Positions 1-6,464 of a stretch of 13,696 nt of DNA are shown one piece after another. The translations under genes were made by a program, and so were the position numbers. How positions within the stretch are numbered: position 1 is the stretch's first letter; each line of letters starts with the position of its first letter. Below the pieces are notes generated by a model. The model was not told where the DNA came from, searched no databases, and saw only the letters and a program-made list of their open reading frames with translations. The stretch covers positions 1-13,696 of the forward strand of contig JAJAZM010000051.1 of the NCBI GenBank assembly GCA_026785645.1. Reading direction: 5' to 3'. Origin of the DNA: Sphingomonas bacterium. GTDB lineage: Bacteria > Pseudomonadota > Alphaproteobacteria > Sphingomonadales > Sphingomonadaceae.

Positions 1-518
1 ACCGCCAGCATGTGCGAATTCGGCCCAATCGCGCCCAGGAATTCGATCAGATAATCGACATAATCGTCGAGGTCGAAGCCGCCCTGTTCGATCGGCACCA
101 ATTTGGCATCGTGCCAGTCGGTGATGAACACGTCATGCTTGGGCAGCATCCGCTCGACCGTACCGCGCAGCAATGTCGCGAAATGGCCCGACATCGGCGC
201 GACGATCAGTAGTTTGGGCTGATTCTCCACGCCGTCCTTCTTGAAATGCTTCAATCGCCCGAACGGCTTGGACAGGATGATCTCTTCGCTGACCGCGACG
301 AGCTTGCGCCCCACGGCGACTTCCTTGATCCCGAATTCGGGCTTGCCGCGCGGCGCGGCGGCGTGGGCGAAGACGTCGAGGCTGGCGGCGACGATCGGCC
401 CCATCGCGCCATAGGACCAGGGGTTGGCGGGGTTGTGGAGCCATCCGGCACCCATCGAAGCGGCTCGACCGGCTCCTGCGAGCAGCGAGCGTTGCACCTC
501 ATAGGCGTCGTACAGCAT
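1..518 (-). CDS. phaZ: Intracellular polyhydroxyalkanoate (PHB) depolymerase, N-terminal part
   Basis: Partial gene: the ATG is at 518-516 and the frame stays open past the left edge, giving 172 codons. The protein begins MLYDAYEVQRSLL and contains KPEFGIKEVAVG, LLIVAPMSGHFATLLRGTV, HDVFITDWHDAK and FDLDDYVDYLIEFLGAIGP. This is the characteristic N-terminal half of the intracellular PHB depolymerase family, which hydrolyses stored PHB granules in the cytoplasm to release 3-hydroxybutyrate. The frame stops at HMLA, just before the place where the family carries its nucleophilic cysteine (CQP region), so the active site lies outside the window. An AAGGA Shine-Dalgarno sequence sits 6 nt before the ATG and supports this start. 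The gene is divergent from the ABC transporter. A TGC-rich tandem repeat about 75-90 bp upstream may be an operator. The family call is by eye but confident. Confidence 0.9.
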   Translation of the reverse strand, partial: MLYDAYEVQRSLLAGAGRAASMGAGWLHNPANPWSYGAMGPIVAASLDVFAHAAAPRGKPEFGIKEVAVGRKLVAVSEEIILSKPFGRLKHFKKDGVENQPKLLIVAPMSGHFATLLRGTVERMLPKHDVFITDWHDAKLVPIEQGGFDLDDYVDYLIEFLGAIGPNSHMLA

Positions 519-591
519 CCAGTTTCCTTGGTTGGTTGATCCGGGAAAAACGAGACTGGACCCCAAAGGCTCCATCCGCAAGGCAAATGCT

Positions 592-609
592 GCGCTGCAC
601 GCGCTGCAT
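592..609. repeat. Tandem 9-bp TGC-rich repeat between phaZ and the ABC transporter
   Basis: Two copies of GCGCTGCA(C/T) lie head to tail, at 592-600 and 601-609, preceded by TGCT. They sit in the 135-bp divergent intergenic region, 74-91 bp upstream of the phaZ start and 45-62 bp upstream of the ABC gene start. Known PhaR regulators of PHB metabolism in alphaproteobacteria bind TGC-rich sequences of the type CTGC-N3-GCAG. Here CTGC-GCT-GCAC at 590-600 matches this except for the last base. A role as a PhaR operator is therefore an inference from sequence resemblance and position. I could not identify a convincing -35/-10 pair for either gene. Confidence 0.4.
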
Positions 610-653
610 CGCGGCAATTGAGGCGGGCGCACCACACTGCTAGGCGGTTGCTT

Positions 654-2426
654 ATGGCAACCCGTCCCGAACCGCCCAAGGCGAAGAATCTCTCCGGCCT
701 GCGCATGGTATGGGGCTTTGCCGCTCGCTATCGCGCCCAACTGGTCGGCGCGGCCACCGCCTTGTTGTTCGCCGCCGCCGCCACTTCCGGCGTGCCCTAT
801 GCGTTCAAGCTGATCATCGACCGCGGTTTCTCCGGCGGGGGCGATATCGCGCGCTGGTTTCAATATCTGCTGATTCTGGTGGTGGTGATGGCGATCGCCA
901 CCGCAGTCCGTTTCTATTTCGTCAGCTGGATCGGCGAGCGGGTCGTTGCCGACATCCGCCTCGCGGTGCACCGCAACCTGCTCCGCCTCGCACCCGCCTT
1001 CTTCGAGGAAAATCGCCCCGCCGAAATCGCCAGCCGGATCACCGCCGATACGACGATCATCGAGCAGACCGTCGGAACCACCATTTCGGTCGCGCTGCGC
1101 AATATCGTGATGGGCACCGCCTGCGCGATCATCCTGTTCATCCTCGCCCCGGCGCTCGCCTCGCGCCTGCTGATCGCGATTCCGCTGATCGTGCTTCCCT
1201 TGGTGTTCCTCGGGCGCAAGATCCGCACCATCTCGGTTAGCAGCCAGGATCGCATTGCAGACGTCGGCACCATCGCCAGCGAAGTGCTGGGCGCGATGAA
1301 GATCGTCCAGGCTTATAACCAGCAGGACCGTGAGGCCGAGCGCTTCACCTTGGCCACCGAGGCGGTCTTCTCGGTCGCCAAGAAGCGCATCCTGCTGCGC
1401 GCGATCATGACCGCAATCGTCATCGCCCTGATGTTCGCCGCGATCACGATGATCATCTGGAAGGGCGCGACCGACGTTGCCGAGGGGCGCATGACCGGCG
1501 GCACGATCGCCGCCTTCGTGCTTTACGGCGGGCTGCTCGCGGGCGCGTTCGGAGCCTTGAGCGAAGTCTATGGCGACCTGCTGCGCGCGTCCGGCGCGTC
1601 CGAGCGGCTCGGCCAGTTGCTCAGCGCCCGGTCCGAGATCACCGCCCCCGCCAACCCCGCAACGATGCCGGTTCCGTCGCGCGGCGAGCTTGAGTTCGAG
1701 CATGTCGGCTTTCGCTACCCGACCCGGCTCGAGGTTTCGGCGCTGCACGATTTCTCGCTCAGGGTCCGCCCCAACGAGCGGCTCGCGGTGGTCGGCCCGT
1801 CGGGCGCGGGCAAGACCACCCTGTTCCAGCTCGCCGAGCGATTCTACGATCCGCAGGAGGGCCGCATCCTGCTCGATGGGGTCGATCTCAAGCTGGCCGA
1901 TCCGGCCGACATCCGCGAACGCATCGCGATGGTCCCGCAGGAAGTGGTGATCTTCGCCGCCTCGGCCCGCGACAATCTTCGCTACGGCAATTGGGACGCT
2001 TCGGAGGACGAGATCTGGGCCGCAGCGCGCGACGCCAATGCCGAAACCTTCCTCCGCCAGCTGCCCGACGGACTCGACACCTTCATGGGCGAAGGCGGCG
2101 CGCGTCTGTCGGGTGGCCAGCGACAGCGGATCGCCATTGCCCGCGCGCTGCTTCGCCGCGACGCGCCATTGCTGCTGCTCGACGAAGCGACCAGCGCGCT
2201 CGACGCCGAGAGCGAGGCTGCGGTGCAGAGCGCGCTCGAGCGGCTGATGGAAGGCCGGACGACGATCGTCATCGCCCACCGCCTCGCCACCGTCCGCGCC
2301 GCCGACCGGATCATCGTGATGGATGGCGGCCGGATCGTCGAGGAAGGCACCCATGCCATGCTCGCCGGCTCGGGTGGCCTCTACGCCCGCCTTGCCCGCC
2401 TCCAGTTCCAGGGCGAAGCGGCCTAA
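654..2426 (+). CDS. ABC exporter half-transporter (permease fused to ATPase, MsbA-like)
   Basis: A 590-residue protein with the usual length and order of a type IV ABC exporter: an N-terminal six-helix membrane domain (roughly residues 25-310), then a nucleotide-binding domain (roughly 340-580). The ATPase motifs are complete: Walker A GPSGAGKTT (381-389), signature LSGGQ (485-489), Walker B LLLLDE with D510/E511, D-loop SALD, and switch histidine H542. It should work as a homodimer in the inner membrane. It resembles the MsbA-related proteobacterial exporter family (TIGR02204 type), whose substrate is unknown; lipid or drug export is possible but not shown here. The ATG at 654 is preferred over an in-frame TTG at 618 because AGGCGG lies about 7 nt upstream and the extra residues look unlike the family. 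The Tat-exported MsrB follows 50 bp downstream in the same direction, but the two need not be functionally linked. Confidence 0.88.
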   Translation: MATRPEPPKAKNLSGLRMVWGFAARYRAQLVGAATALLFAAAATSGVPYAFKLIIDRGFSGGGDIARWFQYLLILVVVMAIATAVRFYFVSWIGERVVADIRLAVHRNLLRLAPAFFEENRPAEIASRITADTTIIEQTVGTTISVALRNIVMGTACAIILFILAPALASRLLIAIPLIVLPLVFLGRKIRTISVSSQDRIADVGTIASEVLGAMKIVQAYNQQDREAERFTLATEAVFSVAKKRILLRAIMTAIVIALMFAAITMIIWKGATDVAEGRMTGGTIAAFVLYGGLLAGAFGALSEVYGDLLRASGASERLGQLLSARSEITAPANPATMPVPSRGELEFEHVGFRYPTRLEVSALHDFSLRVRPNERLAVVGPSGAGKTTLFQLAERFYDPQEGRILLDGVDLKLADPADIRERIAMVPQEVVIFAASARDNLRYGNWDASEDEIWAAARDANAETFLRQLPDGLDTFMGEGGARLSGGQRQRIAIARALLRRDAPLLLLDEATSALDAESEAAVQSALERLMEGRTTIVIAHRLATVRAADRIIVMDGGRIVEEGTHAMLAGSGGLYARLARLQFQGEAA

Positions 2427-2476
2427 GGCCTGGCCCATTCGGCATCCATTCACCCGCTCCGTGCGTATCTGACGGC

Positions 2477-2965
2477 ATGACCAACATGCAGTTCAACCGT
2501 CGCGGCCTGTTCGGTGCCGCCGCGCTCACCGCGATCGGGGTTGCAATCAGCGCCCGCTCGGTCGCCGCTCCGACCAGGTTCCAAGTCACCAGGACCCCCG
2601 CCGAGTGGCGCAAGCGACTCGGGGCCGAGCGCTACAATGTGCTTCGCCAGGAAGGCACCGAGCGACCCTACAGCTCGCCGCTCAACAAGGAAAAGCGGCG
2701 CGGGATTTACGCCTGCGCCGGCTGCGACCTGCCCGTTTTCCTGTCGACCGCCAAGTTCGACAGCGGCACCGGCTGGCCGAGCTTCTGGCGCGAATTTCCG
2801 GGCAACGTCGCCTACAAGCGCGACACGTCTTTATTCATGAACCGCACCGAGGAACATTGCCGCCGCTGCGGCGGGCATCTCGGCCATCTGTTCGACGACG
2901 GCCCCAAGCCGACCGGCAAGCGCCACTGCATCAATGGCCTGTCGCTGACCTTCCGCCCAGCTTGA
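2477..2965 (+). CDS. msrB: Peptide-methionine (R)-S-oxide reductase with Tat signal peptide
   Basis: A 162-residue protein that reduces methionine-R-sulfoxide in oxidised proteins. The MsrB fold is clear: GIYACAGCDLPVF, DSGTGWPSFW, HCRRCGGHLGHLFDDGP and RHCINGLSLTF. Zinc is expected to be held by C80/C83 and C128/C131, and the catalytic cysteine is C151 in the RHCIN motif. The N-terminus has twin arginines R8-R9 in NRRGLF, a hydrophobic stretch of about 15 residues and a likely cleavage after SVAA (A31). This is a Tat signal, so export to the periplasm is predicted. Most MsrB proteins are cytosolic and lack this extension. The start ATG has no clear Shine-Dalgarno sequence; an ATG three codons later would keep the signal peptide intact. 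The gene is 50 bp after the ABC transporter, either co-transcribed or read from a short promoter I cannot define. Confidence 0.93.
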   Translation: MTNMQFNRRGLFGAAALTAIGVAISARSVAAPTRFQVTRTPAEWRKRLGAERYNVLRQEGTERPYSSPLNKEKRRGIYACAGCDLPVFLSTAKFDSGTGWPSFWREFPGNVAYKRDTSLFMNRTEEHCRRCGGHLGHLFDDGPKPTGKRHCINGLSLTFRPA

Positions 2966-3219
2966 TTTTCACGCACGATCGAGTTGATTCTCAAAACAGA
3001 CTGGGTTCCAAGTCGAGAAGCTGTGCGGCATGAATAATGGGCAAATGCTCCAGGCCTTCGGTCCTCGGTCAATTCTAACTATTGGAGGAACACTCTCGCT
3101 CACCATTGAACAAACGGAATGCGTGAGTAACATCTCAACGGAAGCTGGTGTGCTTTTCGGACCTTAGTTCACAAAATGAACGCTTCGTTGGCCTAGCGCC
3201 CATCCTTCCAACGAAAAAA
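2966..3219. other. Intergenic stretch with lower GC, no supported gene
   Basis: This is the longest non-coding stretch in the window, lying between the convergent msrB (plus) and exbD (minus) genes. Its composition is visibly more AT-rich than the flanking genes. The largest plus-strand reading frame that fits is a 45-codon ATG frame at 3030-3167, with no convincing ribosome binding site and no recognisable motif. A small GTTCA/TGAAC inverted repeat lies at 3167-3181. I see no tRNA, no convincing terminator for msrB and no transposon remnant. Confidence 0.6.
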
Positions 3220-3241
3220 GGGCGGCCCCGCAGGGCCGCCC
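3214..3241 (-). terminator. Rho-independent terminator of the tonB-exbB-exbD-exbD operon
   Basis: A perfect 9-bp GC stem, GGGCGGCCC (3220-3228) with GGGCCGCCC (3233-3241), closes a 4-nt loop. Read on the minus strand, the stem is followed immediately by six T residues (plus-strand A run 3214-3219). It begins 27 bp after the last exbD stop codon. On the plus strand the stem is followed by TATCCT, a poor U-tract, so termination should act mainly on minus-strand transcription. Confidence 0.9.
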
Positions 3242-3268
3242 TATCCTACTCTACAACCCGCGAAGGGC

Positions 3269-3700
3269 CTAGAAATTCATGTAGGCTTCGTTGCCGACGA
3301 AACCCATTTTTTCGACCTTGGCGCGCTTGGTGATCGCAAGCACTTCGTCAACCAGACCATAGCTCGCATCGGCTTCGGGCTGGAGATGAAGCTCGGGAAC
3401 CGGGTTCATCTGCTGCGACGCATCGAGATATTGACGCAACGTGCCCTGATCGACCGGCGCACCGTTCCACAGGATCGCACCGGCCTGGGTGATCACGATC
3501 TTGTTCTTGATCGGGTCGACCGGCGGCGGGGTGAGATTCTGCTGGTTCTGCGGCAGATCGAGCTTCACCGCGTGGCTCTGGATCGGGATGGTGATGATGA
3601 ACATGATGATCAGCACGAGCAGGACGTCGATCAGCGGCGTCATGTTCATTTCCATCATCGGCTCAGCGGATTCGTTGGAGCTGGTGGTTTGCATTGCCAT
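3269..3700 (-). CDS. exbD: Biopolymer transport protein ExbD (second copy)
   Basis: A 143-residue ExbD/TolR-family protein: a short cytoplasmic N-terminus, one transmembrane helix (about 22-42) and a periplasmic domain. The motif MNMTPLIDVLLVLIIMF carries the essential membrane aspartate at D25, the same position as in E. coli ExbD. With ExbB it forms the proton-driven motor that energises TonB. Its Shine-Dalgarno AGGAG overlaps the stop codon of the preceding exbD, and the genes are 12 bp apart, so translation is probably coupled. It differs strongly from the upstream copy, has no cysteines and ends EAYMNF. It is the last gene of the operon, followed by a strong terminator. The TolR alternative is less likely because tonB heads the operon. 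Confidence 0.92.
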   Translation of the reverse strand: MAMQTTSSNESAEPMMEMNMTPLIDVLLVLIIMFIITIPIQSHAVKLDLPQNQQNLTPPPVDPIKNKIVITQAGAILWNGAPVDQGTLRQYLDASQQMNPVPELHLQPEADASYGLVDEVLAITKRAKVEKMGFVGNEAYMNF

Positions 3701-3712
3701 CGAAAATTGCTC

Positions 3713-4204
3713 CTAAAGCCGGGTGGTCTTGCCGCCCGGGGGGGGCTCGGAAATGAACCCGACGCGCGCGAAACCGGCACGCTGCATGGTGAATACGGCA
3801 CCACCGATGCATTTGTACGGGGTGTTGATGTCGCCGCGGATATGCGCTTCGGGCATATTTTCCTCGGTCACATTCTCCGCGCCGCCGACGTCCTTGATCA
3901 AACCCTCGAGCTTCTTGACCGCACGGTCGAGCAGCTCGTTGGAATCTACCTTGGTCAGGTTCCAATAGACGCCGCAGCTTCCATCGGGCTCACCACGAAC
4001 CGACAGATTGACGTTTTCCGGCTTGGTTTGGGTCGCTTCGTAGCGGACGCTCGGTAACTTGACCGGCACCGTCTGCAACACCACCGGCACTGTGATCAGG
4101 AAGATGATCAGCAACACCAGCATGATGTCGACCAGCGGCGTCGTGTTGATGTCGGACATGGGGACGTCGTCGTCGCCGTCTGCTGGACCTACATTCATCG
4201 ACAT
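3713..4204 (-). CDS. exbD: Biopolymer transport protein ExbD (first copy)
   Basis: A 163-residue ExbD-family protein with an acidic cytoplasmic N-terminus (ADGDDDVPM), a transmembrane helix at about 24-45 in TTPLVDIMLVLLIIFLITVP, and a periplasmic domain longer than that of the second copy. D26 is the expected proton-relay aspartate. Two cysteines, C77 (GSCGVYW) and C132 (YKCIGG), lie in the periplasmic part and could form a disulfide; this is an inference. A GAGGA sequence lies about 10 nt before the ATG, somewhat far; an ATG two codons later is an alternative start. It follows exbB after an 82-bp gap containing a hairpin, and precedes the second exbD by 12 bp. Having two unlike ExbD subunits matches the exbD1/exbD2 arrangement known from Xanthomonas. 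Confidence 0.92.
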   Translation of the reverse strand: MSMNVGPADGDDDVPMSDINTTPLVDIMLVLLIIFLITVPVVLQTVPVKLPSVRYEATQTKPENVNLSVRGEPDGSCGVYWNLTKVDSNELLDRAVKKLEGLIKDVGGAENVTEENMPEAHIRGDINTPYKCIGGAVFTMQRAGFARVGFISEPPPGGKTTRL

Positions 4205-4247
4205 GGTTTGGCATTCCTCGAAAATTCAGTCGCCGCCCGGTCATCCG

Positions 4248-4275
4248 GTCCGGCGCACGAACGCGCCAGCCGGAC
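4248..4275 (-). other. Operon-internal hairpin between exbB and exbD
   Basis: Inverted repeat in the 82-bp exbB-exbD gap: GTCCGGCGC (4248-4256), a 6-nt loop, GCGCC (4263-4267), a 4-nt bulge, then GGAC (4272-4275). That is 9 GC-rich pairs with one bulge. No T-run follows on the minus strand, so it is not a standard terminator. It could stabilise the upstream mRNA segment or cause partial termination, lowering ExbD relative to ExbB. The role is inferred only. Confidence 0.4.
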
Positions 4276-4286
4276 GATCGGGATAT

Positions 4287-5144
4287 TTAGCTGACGCGGT
4301 CGGTCGGAGTCGCGTTCGGATTGGCCTGCGCACCGGTCGAGGTCATGCCCGGACGGAGCGGCTCGCTGCCACGCTGGGTCGGCGCTGCGGCCGATTTGGT
4401 CTGAGCACTGCCCTTGACTGCCGAACCCGACATCATCGGTTTCACCGCGCCGCCCGAGGCAAGATAGCCGTGGACATCGTTGGTGAAGGCCGACAGATCC
4501 TCGGTGACGGTCTTGTTGCGACGGATCAGCCAGTTGTAGGCAAGCACTGCCGGAACCGCGACGACCAAGCCGAGCGCGGTCATGATGAGCGCTTCGCCGA
4601 CCGGGCCGGCGACGGTGTCGATCGAGGCCTGGCCCGACGCGCCGATCTTGATCAACGCGCGGTAGATGCCCACGACGGTGCCGAACAAGCCGATGAACGG
4701 CGAAGTCGAGCCGACCGTGGCGAGGAACGCCAGGCCTTCGCCGAGACGCGCCGAAATGGCGCCCTGCGAGCGCGCCAGGCTGCCCGCGACCCACTCATGC
4801 TGGTCGACCGGGTCGGTCAGCTTACTGTGCTGGTCTTGAGCGATCAGCGCGTCCTCAACGATCGAGCGATAGGCGCTTTTGGCGTCGAGCTTGGTCGAGG
4901 CTTCGCGAAGGTTGGGCGAATTCCAGAAGCTGGCACGAACCTTCTTACCCTGGTTGATGATCTTCTGCTGCTGCAGGAATTTGGTGAACAGGATGTAGAA
5001 CGTGCCGATCGACATGCCGACCAGGATGACGAACGTCGAAATCGAGATCGCGCCTCCTTCTTCAAGTGCCTGGATCAGGCCGTAGGGATTTTCACCGGCC
5101 GGAGCAGCGGCCGCCGCAGCAAGCAGGAAAGCGGGAATTGCCAT
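4287..5144 (-). CDS. exbB: TonB-system proton channel subunit ExbB (MotA/TolQ/ExbB family)
   Basis: A 285-residue inner-membrane protein of the MotA/TolQ/ExbB proton-channel family. It has an alanine-rich N-terminal segment (residues 1-20), a transmembrane helix at about 33-54, a cytoplasmic loop with EWVAGSLARSQGAISARLGEGLAFL, and the two conserved helices ATVGSTSPFIGLFGTVVGI (142-160) and GEALIMTALGLVVAVPAVLAYN (183-204). T148-P149 and E184/T189 match the channel-lining region of the family. A C-terminal tail of about 60 residues rich in Gly, Ala, Ser, Thr and Pro looks disordered. The start at 5144 is chosen because AAGGAAA lies about 7 nt upstream; the frame stays open for 35 more codons upstream, but these overlap the end of tonB. 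With the two ExbD subunits and TonB it couples proton-motive force to outer-membrane receptors. Confidence 0.93.
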   Translation of the reverse strand: MAIPAFLLAAAAAAPAGENPYGLIQALEEGGAISISTFVILVGMSIGTFYILFTKFLQQQKIINQGKKVRASFWNSPNLREASTKLDAKSAYRSIVEDALIAQDQHSKLTDPVDQHEWVAGSLARSQGAISARLGEGLAFLATVGSTSPFIGLFGTVVGIYRALIKIGASGQASIDTVAGPVGEALIMTALGLVVAVPAVLAYNWLIRRNKTVTEDLSAFTNDVHGYLASGGAVKPMMSGSAVKGSAQTKSAAAPTQRGSEPLRPGMTSTGAQANPNATPTDRVS

Positions 5145-5196
5145 GATTGTTTTCCTTTGAAATTCTAGTGCATTGTTGTGCGTGGTTAGCTTGGGT

Positions 5197-5847
5197 TTAT
5201 TGAAGCACCCACTTGATAACCTGCCTGACCGTCGCCGACGTGGTGGCACCGGTATTATCCTGCGCTGGCGTGAATCGCGCCCGGCTCGTGAGAATTCGAC
5301 AGGTCGTCGAATCCAGTGAGCGCGAGCCGCTCGACGACGCTACCGAACAACCGGCGATCCGTCCGTTCGGACCAACCGTCAGTGACACCGTCACCGATCC
5401 CTGCTCCTCATTCTGGATCGCAGCGTCCGGATAATCGTCGTTGCGGATCAGACCTTGCAGATTGCCCGAGACGCTCTTCGGCTGAGTTACCTTGGGTACC
5501 GGCGGAGCCGGTGGCGCTGGTGGCGCGGCAATCGGCGTCGGCGGCAACGGCGGCTGGATCAGCGGCGTCGTCTGGATCTGGAGCGGCGGCGAATCGAAGC
5601 GCACCATCGGCGGCGGGGCGCTGACCTGCGGCGGAGGCGGCAGCGTGTCCGGCGGGGGCGGCGGCTCCTCGGGGGGCGGCGGCTCCTCCTCGACGTCGAA
5701 TGTTTTGAGGTCCTCGACGGACTTCTTGACCACATTATAGGCCAAGCCGGTGATGATCACGTAACCGAGCAAAACATGGACGAGCGCGACGATCACGATC
5801 GAGACCGTGCGATTCGAGCCTATTTCCTTACGTTGGGCGTATGACAT
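5197..5847 (-). CDS. tonB: Energy transducer TonB
   Basis: A 216-residue protein with TonB architecture: a short cytoplasmic N-terminus, a membrane anchor at about 16-36 (SIVIVALVHVLLGYVIITG, with H24 as candidate functional histidine), a very proline-rich periplasmic spacer (about 55-120, preceded by DVEEEPPPPEE), and a C-terminal TonB domain (about 125-216) with GSVTVSLTVGPNGRI and ARFTPA. It should span the periplasm and open TonB-dependent receptors. C167 (AGCSV) and C183 (TTCRIL) in the C-terminal domain could form a disulfide. The ATG at 5847 is preceded by AGGAGAG at about 10 nt; longer upstream starts lack support. It is the first gene of the operon, 52 bp before exbB. Regulation by iron is plausible from the family, but no clear Fur box is visible. 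Confidence 0.92.
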   Translation of the reverse strand: MSYAQRKEIGSNRTVSIVIVALVHVLLGYVIITGLAYNVVKKSVEDLKTFDVEEEPPPPEEPPPPPDTLPPPPQVSAPPPMVRFDSPPLQIQTTPLIQPPLPPTPIAAPPAPPAPPVPKVTQPKSVSGNLQGLIRNDDYPDAAIQNEEQGSVTVSLTVGPNGRIAGCSVASSSGSRSLDSTTCRILTSRARFTPAQDNTGATTSATVRQVIKWVLQ

Positions 5848-5902
5848 TAAGCCGCAACTCTCCTTTATGTCCGTGGTCGAAAGGCCACGAATTTGGCAAG
5901 AC

Positions 5903-5931
5903 ACTATACGCGCATCCCGCCCTGTTTGGAA
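5903..5931 (-). promoter_or_regulatory. Possible promoter of the tonB operon
   Basis: On the minus strand a good -10-like hexamer TATAGT (plus positions 5903-5908) is separated by 17 bp from a weak -35-like TTCCAA (5926-5931). It lies 55-84 bp upstream of the tonB start in a 200-bp gap after folB. Only three of six -35 bases match the sigma-70 consensus, so confidence is limited. Confidence 0.35.
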
Positions 5932-5940
5932 CTACCGATG

Positions 5941-5953
5941 TATCAACATATCA
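5941..5953. repeat. Short direct repeat upstream of the tonB promoter
   Basis: TATCA-ACA-TATCA on the plus strand (TGATA-TGT-TGATA on the minus strand): two 5-bp copies with a 3-bp spacer, in an AT-rich patch just upstream of the suggested -35 element. It could be a regulator site or a chance occurrence. It does not match a full Fur box. Confidence 0.25.
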
Positions 5954-6047
5954 TTCGACGAGATGCGCGCTTCCTTAATTGAGGCAAAATCGCGGCGCAA
6001 CGTCTTTTGTTCCCTTGGCGGCACGACATCGGTCAATCATTTACCAG

Positions 6048-6464
6048 CTACGGTGCGCAGCCGGTAAACGACGCGACCTCGACTCCGACCTTTCTGGCAT
6101 CGCCGTAAATGTCCGGTTTGGCGCTTGAAACGCGCAGCGCCTTGACCCCGCGCATTGCCGCCAGCCGCTGGTAAATCGCCTCTACCAGCGTCTCCTGGAG
6201 ATTGTAGCGCCGCGCCCCTGCCAGCCGGATCACTTCGTTGCGCAGGAAGTCATAATTCCACGCCGTCTCCGGGCGATCGTCGGCCGGCATTGCAAGATCC
6301 TCGAGCCATAATTCGACCGTAACCAGCAACCGCTGCGGAGAGCCGATCTCGAAGTCGTGGAATCCGATATCAGTCTGCACCTCGAGCGAGTCGAGCATGA
6401 TCTTGCTCGACTTGACCGCCAGTGCGGCCGGAATCAGTCCGTCGAGCGGCGCTAAATTTGTCAT
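6048..6464 (-). CDS. folB: Dihydroneopterin aldolase family protein
   Basis: A 138-residue protein of the FolB/FolX (tunnelling-fold) family. FolB cleaves 7,8-dihydroneopterin to 6-hydroxymethyl-dihydropterin and glycolaldehyde in folate synthesis. All expected functional residues can be seen: E39 in IGFHDFE, Y71 in WNYDFL, E91 in LQETLVEAI and K116 in AKPDIY. The N-terminus has about 20 residues more than typical FolB; an internal ATG at M23 would give the usual length, but the first ATG at 6464 overlaps the upstream reductase stop as ATGA, which favours coupled translation from there. Its pairing with a pteridine-reductase-like gene raises the alternative that it acts as the FolX epimerase or in a pterin branch other than folate. 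Family confident, exact reaction less so. Confidence 0.85.
   Translation of the reverse strand: MTNLAPLDGLIPAALAVKSSKIMLDSLEVQTDIGFHDFEIGSPQRLLVTVELWLEDLAMPADDRPETAWNYDFLRNEVIRLAGARRYNLQETLVEAIYQRLAAMRGVKALRVSSAKPDIYGDARKVGVEVASFTGCAP

Noticed and set aside
3008..3020. T-loop-like string resembling part of a tRNA (GGTTCCAAGTC)
   Set aside because: The purine expected after GTTC is missing, and no acceptor, D or anticodon stem can be paired around it.
3030..3167. A 45-codon open frame in the msrB-exbD gap
   Set aside because: No convincing ribosome binding site, no recognisable motif, and composition like the surrounding non-coding DNA. A frame this short is expected by chance in AT-richer sequence.
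4059..5168. 369-codon plus-strand open frame across exbB and exbD
   Set aside because: It is antisense to well-supported exbB/exbD genes and rich in Arg/Asp/Gly, as expected from GC-rich codon shadows.
5492..5740. Glycine-rich plus-strand open frame opposite tonB
   Set aside because: It is the reverse complement of the proline-rich spacer codons of TonB; glycine runs are the expected artefact.
5873..5888. Small GTGG/CCAC inverted repeat upstream of tonB
   Set aside because: Only four pairs with a long loop; not enough to call an operator or terminator.
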